Assembly (NCBI RefSeq): GCF_029873635.1
Contig: NC_080423.1
Location: 93,477,691 to 93,541,690 of the forward strand
DNA length: 64,000 nucleotides
Origin: Malania oleifera
Taxonomy: Eukaryota > Streptophyta > Magnoliopsida > Santalales > Ximeniaceae
Direction of reading: 5' to 3'
Position numbers and translations under genes: made by a program. Positions 11,331-22,893 of this stretch are shown here, piece by piece (the first letter of the stretch is position 1; each line of letters begins with the position of its first letter). The notes under the pieces are model-generated. The model had not been told where the DNA came from and made no database searches. It worked only from the letters and a program-made list of their open reading frames with translations.

Positions 11331-12840
11331 TTCGAACCGAGTCAATGGTTCAACTTAGGTTGACATGGGTCAAACCAAGTTGACCCAATTTAAGAAGGAA
11401 AAAGCAAGAAAAGGTTGTAGGGCTACCATGTGTCTACCACGCAACATGTGGCGAAGGTAGGGCAATTCAAGATTTTTTATTTTTTATTACCTATATTTTA
11501 AAAAATCATTATTTAATGGATAATGTCAGCATAACGTCACTCAACGCTAACATCACCCTTACACGCGGCAGAAATGATAAGCGTAGGAAGTTTAACACAA
11601 ATTGCTAACATAGTAATAATTCAACTGTCTAAAGAAAGCGCAATTTGGACAGCAGATCACATCATTTTATTCTCCAAATAAACCTTCTTGATCCACTAAG
11701 TGTCTCACTAACTTTTTTTTTTGAAGATTTAATATATATATATATATATATATATATTTGCTTTTCTTCCTTTTTCTTTTCTTTTACGAGCCCTCTCTCT
11801 CTCTCTCATCTCTCTCAACCCACCCTCTCTCGCTCAATGCCTCTCTCTCTCTCTCTCTCAACCCACTCTCTCCGTCTCACCACCTCCGACGACTCCCTGC
11901 CGCTTGGCAAGTCCCTTTCTCTCTCACTTTCTCATCTCACTCTCTTTTTACCCAATTTTCATCTCTCATCTTGTTCTTTGTATCACTTCTCTCACTCTCT
12001 TTCTCTTCAAATCTTTAACCTTCCCTCTCTTTTTCCTTCTTTTGCAGATCTTTAGTAGTATATGCAGCGACAGAGAGCTCAAAGCTCTTTGTCTATCCCT
12101 TTGATCATCAAATCTACGAGGAGATCTAAAGGACTTCCCCAGGTAAACCTCTATGCCCTCAATCCTTTTCATTTCTATTTTCTCTTTTCGCATTTTTTGT
12201 GATTTTCTGAAATAAATCATGTTTTCCTGTGTTTTCTTTTGAACCAAACAAGATTAGGAATGGGGTTAACCTAAGTTAGGTGATTAAATTAAATTAGGGT
12301 TTCATTTGGGTTAAATTAAGCTGGAGTGAAATTGAATTGAGGGTGTATTAGGTTGAATTGGGTCAGGCCAATCAGGCTAGACACAATTGGACCCTGGGTA
12401 GTTCGAACTTAGGTGAATCAGGCCCAATTGAGCATTATAGGATACAGGTATAAACAGGTTGGGATTTGGTTGGACTACTTATGTGTTAGTGTTTAAGTTA
12501 GGTTTGAATGAGTTTTGGACCTGGGTTTGATTGGGCTTGAGCCAATAGCCTTAGGTGGGTCAACTGACTTGGACTTGGATTTAGGGTAGGTTAGGATTTG
12601 GGTTTGGGTTAAAGGGTTAATTGACCCAACACAAGGGTTTACCTGGGCCTTGCATAAACGGGTCAGTCCCGGGTTCTTGGACTCGAGTTAGGTTCTTAGG
12701 TCAGTTGACTTGGACTTGGGTCAAGTTGACCCCGATCCCTAGGCTGGGTCAGAGGTATTTAGGCATGGGTAGTGGAATCTAGGCTTTTGGACCCAGGTTT
12801 GGTTTTTTGGGTATGGTATTTCAAATTCAGGTATAAATTT
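11331..12840 (+). other. Possible decayed LTR or promoter-like region
   Basis: The layout resembles a promoter or LTR: a TA microsatellite at about 11730-11757, a long CT-rich stretch (11790-12050) as in plant 5' leaders, then a donor-like CCCAGGTAAACC near 12138 followed by T-rich sequence. From 12240 to 12800 the DNA is rich in GGGTTnGG and GACTTGGACTTGG words, also seen near 11340-11390. The CT-rich open frames (11645-12104) are low-complexity Ser/Leu/Phe strings and are not genes. No coding exon was found downstream. Confidence 0.3.
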
Positions 12841-13084
12841 TTGGGTTAACAATCCGAGAAAATTGTTATGGTTCTTCTAATAAGAACATTTATGAACTTT
12901 TTAATTCATAATTCTGTAGCTTTTGAACTAATTATATATAACTCAATTGAAAATTCAGCCAGCTAATAATGATGTGTAAGGAAAAAGATACTGACCTTTC
13001 AAAAACTCCCTTTTGCTTGTTGCTTTAGCTTGCTTAACCCAATTTCTTCATCTGCTAAAAGTCAAACTCTCTAACCTCCTAATG

Positions 13085-15564
13085 TGTAACACCCCGACCC
13101 CGAGGGGCTTAGGATATTAACTTTTTACCATTGATTTACAGTTGAAGCAAATAAACTCAATTTTTATTAAACCAGAGCACTAATTATTCGTATTACAATC
13201 ACTTATTTCAAAAGAAGAAAATTACACAAACATAAATATCTGAAATCATACTAATATTTCTAATCAATCTTTATTTTTTCTAATCCCCACCCGCATGCTT
13301 GCTAAGCCTGATTTCCAACATGCTCTTCAGAGTTATCTGAAATAAAAATATGATTGGAGTGAGACGACGCTCAGTAAGTAAATAAGATTATTATTAATGT
13401 GTGGCCAAAATGAGCTTTTTAAAAATTTCGTAAAATAATATTTAATACTATAACTTCAAAATTTCTTTTAGAATAAATATAAATTTAAAATTTTCTGCAT
13501 AAAACTTTTGTCATCAATTACAACAGTAAAATTTTATAATCATATACTATAACCGTTAAATTAAACTTTTAACTTTAAAACTGTATAAATATTTAATGAT
13601 AAATATACATATACTTTTTCTTATACGTTTTCTTTAGATCGTCATTTAAGCACTAGAATGATCCTTTTCATGTAAACATTCACTTTTCCTTCAAATCATC
13701 AGTGACTCTATATACGTAATTAACTATGTATAAACATATATTGTAAAAACCACCCTTAGGCCTGTTTGCTGTAAGTCATGTTTACCATCATGACTGGGTT
13801 GTGCGGTCCGAAGACTGGACTTAGCTGGCTGGCCAACCAAACTAAATCAACGTACGTAAACTTTAAGTGAGATTTTCCTTATTAAGTCCTGGTCCGGAAC
13901 CAGGTGTGCACTCATGAGAAATCTACTAACATAAATAACCACTCTGTAAACAGTGTGGGTGCACTCTGATCCGTATAAGCTTTAAGTTGCGGTACCGAGG
14001 ATCTGTAACTTTGAACTTTCGTTGTCATAACGGGTTTTAAAATCATCTTATTATAATTTGTGTAATTTAAAATAATATCGTGAAAATCTCATCTTTACTC
14101 ATATTTTCATAAAAAATGTAACGTAAAAATAAACTCATGCCACACAATTTTTGTGTTAAAAATATATATATAATTTTATTTTTGAATAGAAATAATTGCT
14201 GAAAATTTACCCGAGGGGATTAGAACATTTCTTAACTCAAAAATAGATGCAAATATATTAAAGATAGAACTAGTATAATTAAATACGCGTAAAATAAACT
14301 CATAAAAATTTTGTGGAACTAATTAACATAATTGAAATTTACTTATAAATAAACTCGGATATGAATTTTAAATAAATAAATAAATAAAACTAACATAATC
14401 AAAATTTACTTACCTTCTTCCTTACGAACACTATAACTATCTCTAAGAAATGAGATCGGAAAGAGTGGGTGATTGAGAACTTACTCAAAAATTCTCTCCA
14501 CCACAATTTCTTTCACTCACTAATTCTTCTCTTCCTTGGAAAAATTGTTGTGAAAAATGAAGGTTGAGAGCTCCCTATTTATAGGAAAATTTTGGGGAAA
14601 AAATGGAATTTATAAAAGTGTGGTAAGATGGATGAAATTATAATTTTTTTAAAATTAAAGAATGGACAAGGGATGGACAAGGTATGAGTTGAGTATGGGA
14701 TGGGGATGGAGGCCATGTGCGAGTGCTTGCCACCATTCCCATTAAATAAATTTTTAATTAACCAATTACCTAATTAATTAATCAATTAGTTAATTAATTA
14801 TTTTATTATTTTATTATTTTTCTTAATCATTATTATCATTATTATTATCGTTGTTATTACTTTTAAACTACTTTTAGTATTTATTTATTTTATTATTTAT
14901 TTTTTAACAAGAATTAAATTTAAATTTTGAAAACTCATGTGGACCCCACATGGTCTTGTGGGCCCCACACAACTTCGAGACCCAAATGGATCCTACGTAA
15001 CTCGAATAACTCTTATACGATTTTATGCATCCTACATAACTTTGAGACTCGTGTAAACCTCCATACGGTTTCGGGACTCATGTGGGCCCCACACAGTCTT
15101 GTGGGCCCCGCATAGGATACCTATATTATTATTATTTTATCATATATTTTTACAAATTATATCAGTCAACACATTATTTTATGTACTTATTTACGTATAT
15201 AAATAGTGTCTTGTGGCTCCGGGACTCATGTGGACCCCACATAGGCTTGTGGGCCCCACATATGATACCTATATTATTATCATCTTATTATGTATTTCTA
15301 CAAATTATGTCTGTCAAAACACTATTTTATGTATATATACTTATTTACATGTACAAACAGTGTCTATCCTGTTTATCCTATGAAATTCCATTTTGACCAG
15401 GCCGACCTCCAGGGAGCGATTGAACCGCAATGGTCTCTGAGCACTCACTTAGACAAGGTCTTTCTTAGGCATCAAACATGGAATCAAGAATCCTACAGAA
15501 AAACACTTCTGTATTGATATTAACTTAATGACCATTTTTATTATTTTATTATTTTTGTGCTTTA

Positions 15565-15598
<34 letters not shown>

Positions 15599-15610
15599 TG
15601 GGTCATCACA
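13085..15610 (-). repeat. 3' LTR of the WOX-carrying element
   Basis: About 2.5 kb with TG/CA ends, followed on its right by the complement of the polypurine tract. It shares essentially its whole length with 18476-20989, including a TA microsatellite near its right end (15570-15595). Confidence 0.88.
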
Positions 15611-15899
15611 ATCTCCCCTCCTTATAAAAATTTTGTCCTCGAAATTTGCTAATTTAAAATGAGTACTGTATAATTGGTTGCGCTATTTAAAAGAGTACAT
15701 TGATTAACGATTTGACTAAGTCTTAGAATAGATTGAGGGTCAATTTGGCGAAATATTTTATTTTGGGAGTTGAAGTGTGAATCGTCGGTCTAATAGAGGT
15801 TGAAATGGAAAAGAAATTCAGAAGATGTGGAGAAAGATAATTATATATATGTATATATTATACATGTCCTATAAATTAAAAATATACAAGATCTGGCCT

Positions 15900-16565
15900 T
15901 TAGAGCCTTAGATCAATGTCAACATCTATCGCAGTACTAGCGGTGTCACTGCTAACCGCCTGGGTTCTTTCTTGGCAAAGTTGACCTCTTATAATGTCGC
16001 CGGCTTGGGTCGGAAAAAGGGAGAGAGCGCCCGTTTGTTCGGCGAGGGAGGAAGAGCTGCTCTCTTCCCGAGTTATTGGTGGCCCGTGTATGAGTCTCAA
16101 TGCGAATCGGATTTCCTTGCAATGGTGAAGTAGGCCAGCATTATCCGAAACCCTTAGTGTGGTGACTGCAATATTGTCATTGTAAGGGATATGGCCCATT
16201 GGTGTGATATTAGTTGTAAGTTTCATAGTCGGAATATTCTCGATAGGGAAGAGGGTTGGAAGAATGGCAGGGGCACTGTTCGGGTTGGTAGTGGCGGAGG
16301 AGGTAATATGGAGAATTGATGGGGCAGTAGTTGAGATAGTGGCTTCTCCAACTGATTCCTGCCTACGCCTACGATTCTCAAACCAAAAGCGCACATTCCT
16401 CGGCTCGATTGGACGATACCTTCGAAGTTGTGCTGCAAGTAAGATAGTTCGCTCCACAGAAGGGAGTTCCCCTTGACTGCTGCAGAAGGCCTCCTCTAAA
16501 ATCTCTAGCTGTGCCTTGCTAGGTTTCCATCTTTGGATTGGCGATCTAGTGCTGCTCTCAGCAGC
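15900..16565 (-). pseudogene. WUSCHEL-type homeodomain ORF inside the LTR element
   Basis: The minus strand is open for 221 codons ending at 15900. Residues about 12-72 align without gaps to a WOX homeodomain: RWKPSKAQLEILEEAF for helix 1, then AAQLRRYRPIEPRNVRFWF and ENRRRR where WUS proteins have the I-E-G-K-N-V-x-x-W-F-Q-N helix 3. The rest is Ser/Thr/Pro-rich like WOX tails. Residues 181-185 read LSLFP (16011-16025), resembling the WUS box (TLxLFP), with a second LFP (PTLFP) further upstream; the last residues are IDLRL, resembling the C-terminal EAR-like repressor motif. Known WUS-clade WOX proteins are nuclear repressors that control stem cells. The homeodomain has no intron, as in a copy made from RNA. 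It is in the element's sense and the only protein-like frame there. Without a clear start it may be broken or use an unseen exon. WOX class is confident; function is not. Confidence 0.72.
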
Positions 16566-16711
16566 TTAAAGAGTTGGGTGATTTGGCAACATTTTTGAGT
16601 AATGAGACAACCAAGAGAAAAGTTAGGAAGAACTAATCTCTTCAAACCGAAATGTGGTTGTTCAAGATGGTAGAAAACTGTGATGCTTAGAGTTTGAGGA
16701 GGACGTACCCT

Positions 16712-16719
16712 TTTTATAA
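16712..16719 (-). promoter_or_regulatory. TATA box upstream of the WOX-like ORF
   Basis: On the minus strand the sequence is CTTATAAAAAGG, a good plant TATA context, about 150 bases upstream of the open frame. The intervening DNA would be a 5' leader. A separate promoter inside the element, distinct from the LTR promoter, is inferred from position only. Confidence 0.5.
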
Positions 16720-16739
16720 GGAAATGACCGCGTGTTGTG

Positions 16740-17036
16740 GAAATCGAGAGAGAGCGACGTGTACTACGAGAATCGAGGGAGAGCGACGCGTGTCACGGAT
16801 ATCGAGCAACGCATTTTGCACAAATCAAGGGATAACGATGTGTGTCGCGAGAACCGAGAGGGGGTGACGCGTGTCACAGATATTGATTAACGCATTTTGC
16901 ACAAATCGAGGGAGAACGACGTGTGTCACGAGAATCGAGAGAGAGTGACGCGTGTCACAGATATTGAGCAACGCGTTTTGCACAAATCGAGGGATAGCGA
17001 CATGTGTCGCGAAAATTGAGCGAGCGACACGTATTG
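16740..17036. repeat. 81-bp tandem array with ACGT cores
   Basis: About 3.6 units repeat with an 81-bp period; CAAATCrAGGG recurs at 16821, 16902 and 16983. Each unit carries GCGACGTGTGTC-like and GACGCGTGTCAC stretches, so many ACGT/ACGCGT cores of the kind bound by plant bZIP factors. The array lies directly upstream of the minus-strand TATA box at 16712 and is much richer in GC than the surrounding element. An upstream regulatory role is inferred. Confidence 0.8.
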
Positions 17037-17116
17037 CAAAATTTGCAGACTCTAGGTTCTTTTTATGTTTTTACATCTTTATTAATGTTTTAACTATAAT
17101 TAATTTCATTCTTAGA

Positions 17117-17282
17117 TCACCACTTGGGTGGGTGGCCTAGTGGTAAGGAACCGGCCGCGCATCCATGTGATCGTGGGTTCGAGTCCCCACTATGCCCAAG
17201 TGGTCTCATGCCCTGGCCTTGCTTCCGGGGTAAGTGAGCTAGAGCCGATGATTTTCACTCATGAGGCCCTTTTTTTTTTTTT
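17117..17282 (+). mobile_element. tRNA-derived SINE (Au-like, T tail)
   Basis: An A box TGGCCTAGTGG (17133-17143) and a B box GGTTCGAGTCC (17176-17186) stand at tRNA-like spacing. The body is about 150 bases and ends in a run of about 13 T (17270-17282), as in Au-like plant SINEs. It is inserted in the interior of the LTR element, opposite to its sense. It does not fold as a full tRNA. Target duplications were not clear. Confidence 0.8.
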
Positions 17283-17298
17283 AACTACAAGTGTACCC

Positions 17299-17299
<1 letters not shown>

Positions 17300-17354
<55 letters not shown>
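17300..17354. repeat. (TA)n microsatellite, about 26 units
   Basis: An almost pure TA dinucleotide run of about 52 bases follows the SINE tail. It is long enough to be highly variable between individuals. Confidence 0.95.
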
Positions 17355-17356
<2 letters not shown>

Positions 17357-17514
17357 CATTAACATTATTATTATTATTATTTATTATTAATAAATATATG
17401 TTGGGCATGTTTAGCCAATTGATGATTTGACATTGGTTAGTTATTTAAAGGAAATTAGTTAATTTTTATATTGCTTTCATTAATGGAATTTTTTTTTTTT
17501 TAGAAAAAATTAAG

Positions 17515-17875
17515 TTGTATTAACTTTTATAAATTTATACTAAATTAAAGATTTCGTCAAAATTTGTACTCCTAAATCAAACTTGGATACTTGATGGAAA
17601 TTGAATATGTAATGGGAAAAAATAGATATACATATTTAACTTGCACATACTAAGAGATTATACATATATATATTTTTTTGAATTTAAATATAATAAGCAA
17701 TATTTGAATTATATTTAATTCCTTATAAACTGATACAAAATTAAAATTAAAGATTTTGTCAAAATATATATTCCTAAATTAAGCTTGAATGTTTTGTTAA
17801 TAACTGAATATGTAACTTAAAAATACATATTCATATCCAACTTATGCATGCAAAGAAATTTTTTGGATAAATTCA
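17515..17875. repeat. Diverged tandem duplication, about 200-bp period
   Basis: Blocks at about 17515-17690 and 17715-17870 share ATTAAAGATTTyGTCAAAA, CTTGnATnyTTkrTnrA and GAATATGTAA words. It lies in the AT-rich leader-side interior of the LTR element. No coding content. Confidence 0.55.
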
Positions 17876-18462
17876 GATTTCATAATAGACCGTTTGTTCA
17901 TATCTATTTGTATGTGTAGCACTTCTAAATTCAATAAGGTCTAATGGGTTATCTCTTATATATTTAGTGAAAATAACAACAGTGAAGATAATTAAATCTC
18001 AGATATTATTATTATATTTATATATATATATATATATAAATTTTAAGTTATTAATACATTTGACAATTAATTATGAATCATCAATATGGGTACGTGTTTT
18101 TACAAACATAAATAACATATTTAAATTAATTAACGTGTCTTCAATAATACTACTATTTTTCTTAGAGAATTTATAATTATTACCTGTCCTTGAGAGCCTT
18201 CACGTAAATCTCATTTCCTCCAATGCTACTATCTTTAAGATCCATTCTTAAATAATAATCAAATGTTATTTTAAATTCATAAATCTATTATTAGCGTATA
18301 ATAATATAACAAACTAAAATAAATATTCTAAACTACCCAATCCTACCCAAATCATGTTTTATACCTAAGTTTTGGTAAAATTTATATATTAGAGTATGGA
18401 GAACTTATATATTATGCTCTGGTAAATTATTTCTTAAAGTCTACAGAACCTATAATCAATTA

Positions 18463-18475
18463 CTCTGATACCAAA
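18463..18475 (-). other. Primer-binding site
   Basis: Read on the minus strand next to the LTR end, TTTGGTATCAGAG matches the plant primer site that pairs with the 3' end of initiator Met-tRNA. Its place fixes the element's orientation as minus. Confidence 0.85.
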
Positions 18476-20941
18476 TGTAACACCCCGACCCCGAGGGGCC
18501 TGGGATATTAACTTTTTACCATTGATTTACAGTAGAAGCAAATAAACTCAATTTTTATTAAACCAGAGCACTAATTATTCGTATTACAATCACTTATTTC
18601 AAAAGGAGAAAATTACACAAATATAAATATCTGAAATCATACTAATATTTCTAATCAATCTTTATTTTTTCTAATCCCCACCCGCATGCTTGCTAAGCCT
18701 GATTTCCAATATGCTCTTCAGAGTTATCTGAAATAAAAATATGATTGGAGTGAGACGACGCTCAGTAAGTAAATAAGATTATTATTAATGTGTGGCCAAA
18801 ATGAGCTTTTTAAAAATTTTGTAAAATAATATTTAATACTATAACTTCAAATTTTCTTTTAGAATAAATATAAATTTAAAAATTTCTGCATAAAACTTTT
18901 GTCATCAATTACAACAGTAAAATTTTATAATCATATACTATAACCGTTAAATTAAACTTTTAACTTTAAAATTGTATAAATATTTAATGATAAATATACA
19001 TATACTTTTTCTTATACGTTTTCTTTAGATCGTCATTTAAGCACTAGAATGATCCTTTTCATGTAAACATTCACTTTTCCTTCAAATCATCAGTGACTCT
19101 ATATACGTAATTAACTATGTATAAACATATATTGTAAAAACCACCCTTAGGCCTGTTTGCTGTAAGTCATGTTTACCACCATGACTGGGTTGTGCGGTCC
19201 GAAGACTGGACTTAGCTGGCTGGCCAACCAAACTAAATCAACGTACGTAAACTTTAAGTGAGATTTTCCTTATTAAGTCCTGGTCCGGAACCAGGTGTGC
19301 ACTCAGGAGAAATCTACTAACATAAATAACCACTCTGTAAATAGTGTGGGTGCACTCTGATCCGTATAAGCTTTAAGCTGCGGTACCGAGCAGTAACTTT
19401 GAACTTTCGTTATCATAAGGGGTTTTAAAATCATCTTATTATAATTTATGTAATTTAAAATAATATCGTGAAAATCTCATCTTTACTCATATTTTCATAA
19501 AAAATGTAACGTAAAAATAAACTCATGTCACACAATTTTTGTGTTAAAAATATATATAATTTTATTTTTGAATAGAAATAATTGTTGAAAATTTACCCGA
19601 GGGGATTAGAACATTTCTTAACTCAAAAATAGATGCAAATATATTAAAGATAGAACTAGTATAATTAAATACGCGTAAAATAAACTCATGGAAATTTTGT
19701 GGAACTAATTAACATAATTGAAATTTACTTATAAATAAACTCGGGTATGAATTTTAAATAAATAAATAAATAAAACTAACATAATCAAAATTCACTTACC
19801 TTCTTCCTTACGAACACTGTAACTATCTCTAAGAAATGAGATCGGAAAGAGTGGGTGATTGAGAACTTACTCAAAAATTCTCTCTCCACCACAATTTCTT
19901 TCACTCACTAATTCTTCTCTTCCTTGAAAAAATTGTTGTGAAAAATGAAGGTTGAGAGCTTCCTATTTATAGGAAAATTTTGGGGAAGAAATAGAATTTA
20001 TAAAAGTGTGGTAAGATGGATGAAATTATAATTTTTTTAAAATTAAAAAATGGGCAAGGTATGGGTTAAGTATGGAATGGGGATGGAGGTCATGTGCGAG
20101 TGCTTGCCACCATTCCCATTAAATAAATTTTTAATTAACCAATTACCTAATTAATTAATCAATTAGTTAATTAATTATTTTATTATTTTATTATTTTTCT
20201 TAATCATTATTATCATTATTATTATCGTTGTTATTACTTTTAAACTATTTTTAGTATTTATTTATTTTATTATTTATTTTTGAATAAGAATTAAATTTAA
20301 ATTTTAAAAACTCATGTGGGCCTCAAATGATCTTGTGGGCTCCACACAACTTCGAGACCCGAATGGATCCTACGTAACTCGAATAACTCTTATACGATTT
20401 TATGCATCCTACATAACTTTGAGACTCGTGTAAACCTTCATACGGTTTCGGGACTCATGTGGGCCCTACACAGTCTTGTGGGCCCCGCATAGGATACCTA
20501 TATTATTATTATTTTATCATATATTTCTACAAATTATATCAGTCAAAACATTATTTTATATACTTATTTACGTATATAAACAGTGTCTTGTGACTCAAGG
20601 ACTCATGTAAACCCCACATAGTCTTGTGGGCCCCACATATGATACCTATATTATTATCATCTTATTGTGTATTTCTACAAATTATGTCTATCAAAATACT
20701 ATTTTATGTATATATACTTATTTACGTGTACAAACAGTGTCTATCCTGTTTATCCTATGAAATTTCATTTTGACCAGGCCGACCTCCAGGGAGCGACTGA
20801 GCCGCAATGGTCTCTGAGCACTCGCTTAAACAAGGTCTTTCTTAGGCATCAAACATGGAATCAAGGATCCTACAGAAAAACACTTCTGTATTGATATTAA
20901 CTCAATGACCATTTTTATTATTTTATTATTTTTGTGCTTTA

Positions 20942-20977
<36 letters not shown>

Positions 20978-20989
20978 TGCGTCATCACA
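18476..20989 (-). repeat. 5' LTR of the WOX-carrying element
   Basis: About 2.5 kb, matching 13085-15610 nearly throughout, with TG/CA ends and a TA microsatellite near 20945-20975. The right neighbour is the target-site half CAATG. Confidence 0.88.
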
Positions 20990-20994
20990 CAATG

Positions 20995-22893
20995 TGCCAA
21001 CCTCCTAGCTCCCATTCACTCTCAATTTTTCAATGCTCTCTTTATTTTTCAAGCCTCTCAATCTCAAAAACTCTTTTTCTCTCCTTTTAATTATTTGAAA
21101 TGCTCTATTTATAGGTCAGAATGAGAACCTCAAATTAACTCTGATTTTGATCAATCAAATTTAAAATAGATTGATTTTTATTTTTTTTTAGTTTACAATC
21201 ACTAATCAATTACTAATTAAAATTTCTCTTGTGATGTGTGTGCAGGTGTAAAGATGGAGGAGTTAGCCTACCCTTTTTTTATTCTTAATTTTTTTATTTT
21301 TTTTCATGTATTTTTATTATTTTTTTATTGTATTAATGAATATTTACAAAACAATATACAAATTGGAATTGAATTAGAGTTCATACCTAGAAAAAGACCC
21401 AAGAAGACACTAAAATTAAAATAAGAAAAACTCAAATTTTGCTATATAGACAAAATGAGGTTTCTATAGATAAAATTCAATATGTGCACGTAAATTATGC
21501 ACAGGTCTAATGTACATGGATACACTACAACTTAATCAAAAAATTCGAGTCATTAGATTTTCACCATGACTATTCAAATAAGCTTATACTCCACTTTTCT
21601 TTTCAATTGGTGATGATTGAATTAGTTTTTACCGGTCAACTTACATTGTTGCTTGCCTAATTATGAACCAACTTTCATAATGCTTGCAAGCACTCTTTTT
21701 TTTTTTTTATTGGTAAATGATAAATTGTATTAATCAAAATGGATGTGTGCAGAAACTCTAGGCATACTCAAGAGGATGGAGACCAAAGTTCCCCAACAAA
21801 GAAACGCCAAAAGCAATTACACTCAACATGGGCATACCTAGGGGCGCAAAGGCCAAACAAAGCTTCAATAGAAAAACCAAAACATTAAAATAAAATTCAG
21901 CATATCAATCGACCGAAAAAAGTAGATGACATTGTTCAGGCGACCGAATTCGTTCTCCTAAATAATCCAAAAACTCAGTCAATCGAATCAAAACTTAGGT
22001 GAATGTGGATTCTCAGAAAGAGTCGGAAACATCCAACAAAAATCACCAAGACCATTTTGCCACAATTTGTCAATGGAATGGGATTAACGGTCGATGGAAT
22101 GCCCATACAGTATCTATTTCGGTTGACCAAACACTTGCTTCAATCAATCGAATATTTGCTTTAGTATCTCTTGTTTATTGCCAAGATCAAGATCCAAGCC
22201 TACATATATCAATCTAAGCATCTCGGCTTCCAAGAATTAGAAAAATTGGGAAATCTATCAAAGACAATCTTGTATGCGTTCGTTTGAATAACTTTGATCG
22301 TAGCTTTCGTTGTTTCTAAAGTGTCACATGTGATAAACCAAAGTAGTTAGGCAAGCCTTTTTAACCACAACCTGAATCCTTGTACCCCTAGCCTTCTTCT
22401 GTAGCCATTTGAGAGCTGCTTTTATGGTTGACATGGATCTTTTTAATTCTAGCCAACCCCTCAAGCCCTTACGTGTGGGCTTGCAAAGATAAATACGAGC
22501 TTAACTTAAAAAACTTAAACCAAATCTTCAGCTCGCATATCTATCTAAATCACTCATCTTCAACTCTCCCTTTTAATGTAAGAAAATTAACAAATCGATA
22601 TTTTCTATAATGTTCATGTTCATCAAATAAAGATTCCACTTCAACTATGTCTGAAGTAACATTAGATATACAAAAATCAGACCATAAAGGTGTGTTTGGA
22701 ATAAATTTTTAATTTTTTTATACGTATTGAAAATCTTATAATTAACCTCTAATTTTTTATTAATTAAACTTTAAATTAATAATTTTTTATGTATTTACTT
22801 TCTAAAAATATAATGGGTTAGGTTACCCAATATGTCAATTAGTTAATCTCTACTTGATCATTTGGTAACTATCTGAAAACGCGTTATCAAAAA
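20995..22893. other. Intergenic DNA, TATA-like motif and poly(T) tract
   Basis: On the minus strand CCTATAAATAGAGC near 21105-21118 is a good TATA context, followed toward 20995 by an AG-rich leader-like stretch that the LTR element interrupts; the sequence left of 13085 continues in the same style. No coding frame could be assigned. A T run near 21690-21710 followed by LINE-tail-like sequence may be a minus-strand LINE 3' end. Words like TCGACCGAA and TCAATCGAAT recur at 21905-22150 and suggest an unidentified repeat. Confidence 0.35.

Larger units (their letters stand above)
13085..20989 (-). mobile_element. LTR element with similar LTRs carrying a WOX-like gene
   Basis: Two long direct repeats (13085-15610 and 18476-20989) flank 2.9 kb. 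In minus orientation each LTR begins TGTGATGAC and ends GTGTTACA. The interior starts with a primer site TTTGGTATCAGAG (complement of 18463-18475, Met-tRNA type) and ends with a purine tract ATAAGGAGGGGAGAT (complement of 15611-15625). The flanks TAATG and CAATG agree at four of five bases, like a 5-bp target duplication. No gag or pol is recognisable, so it would need another element's proteins (large-derivative, LARD-like). The first 250 or so bases of the LTRs differ at about six sites by eye, suggesting an age of roughly one to two million years under usual plant rates. The LTRs and signals look whole. Confidence 0.85.

Noticed and set aside
11645-12104. Overlapping plus-strand frames rich in Ser, Leu and Phe.
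   Set aside because: They are translations of CT microsatellite-like DNA; low complexity and no domain.
16204-16476. Plus-strand open frame opposite the homeodomain.
   Set aside because: It is the antisense shadow of the minus-strand frame and matches no family.
16740-17036. CRISPR-like spaced repeats.
   Set aside because: The units are contiguous tandem copies without unique spacers, in plant nuclear DNA.
17117-17200. Possible tRNA gene because of good A and B boxes.
   Set aside because: The sequence does not give a full cloverleaf with matching acceptor arms, and a T-tailed SINE body follows.
21236-21424. Open frame of 62 codons right of the LTR element.
   Set aside because: T-run derived poly-Phe and no family match.
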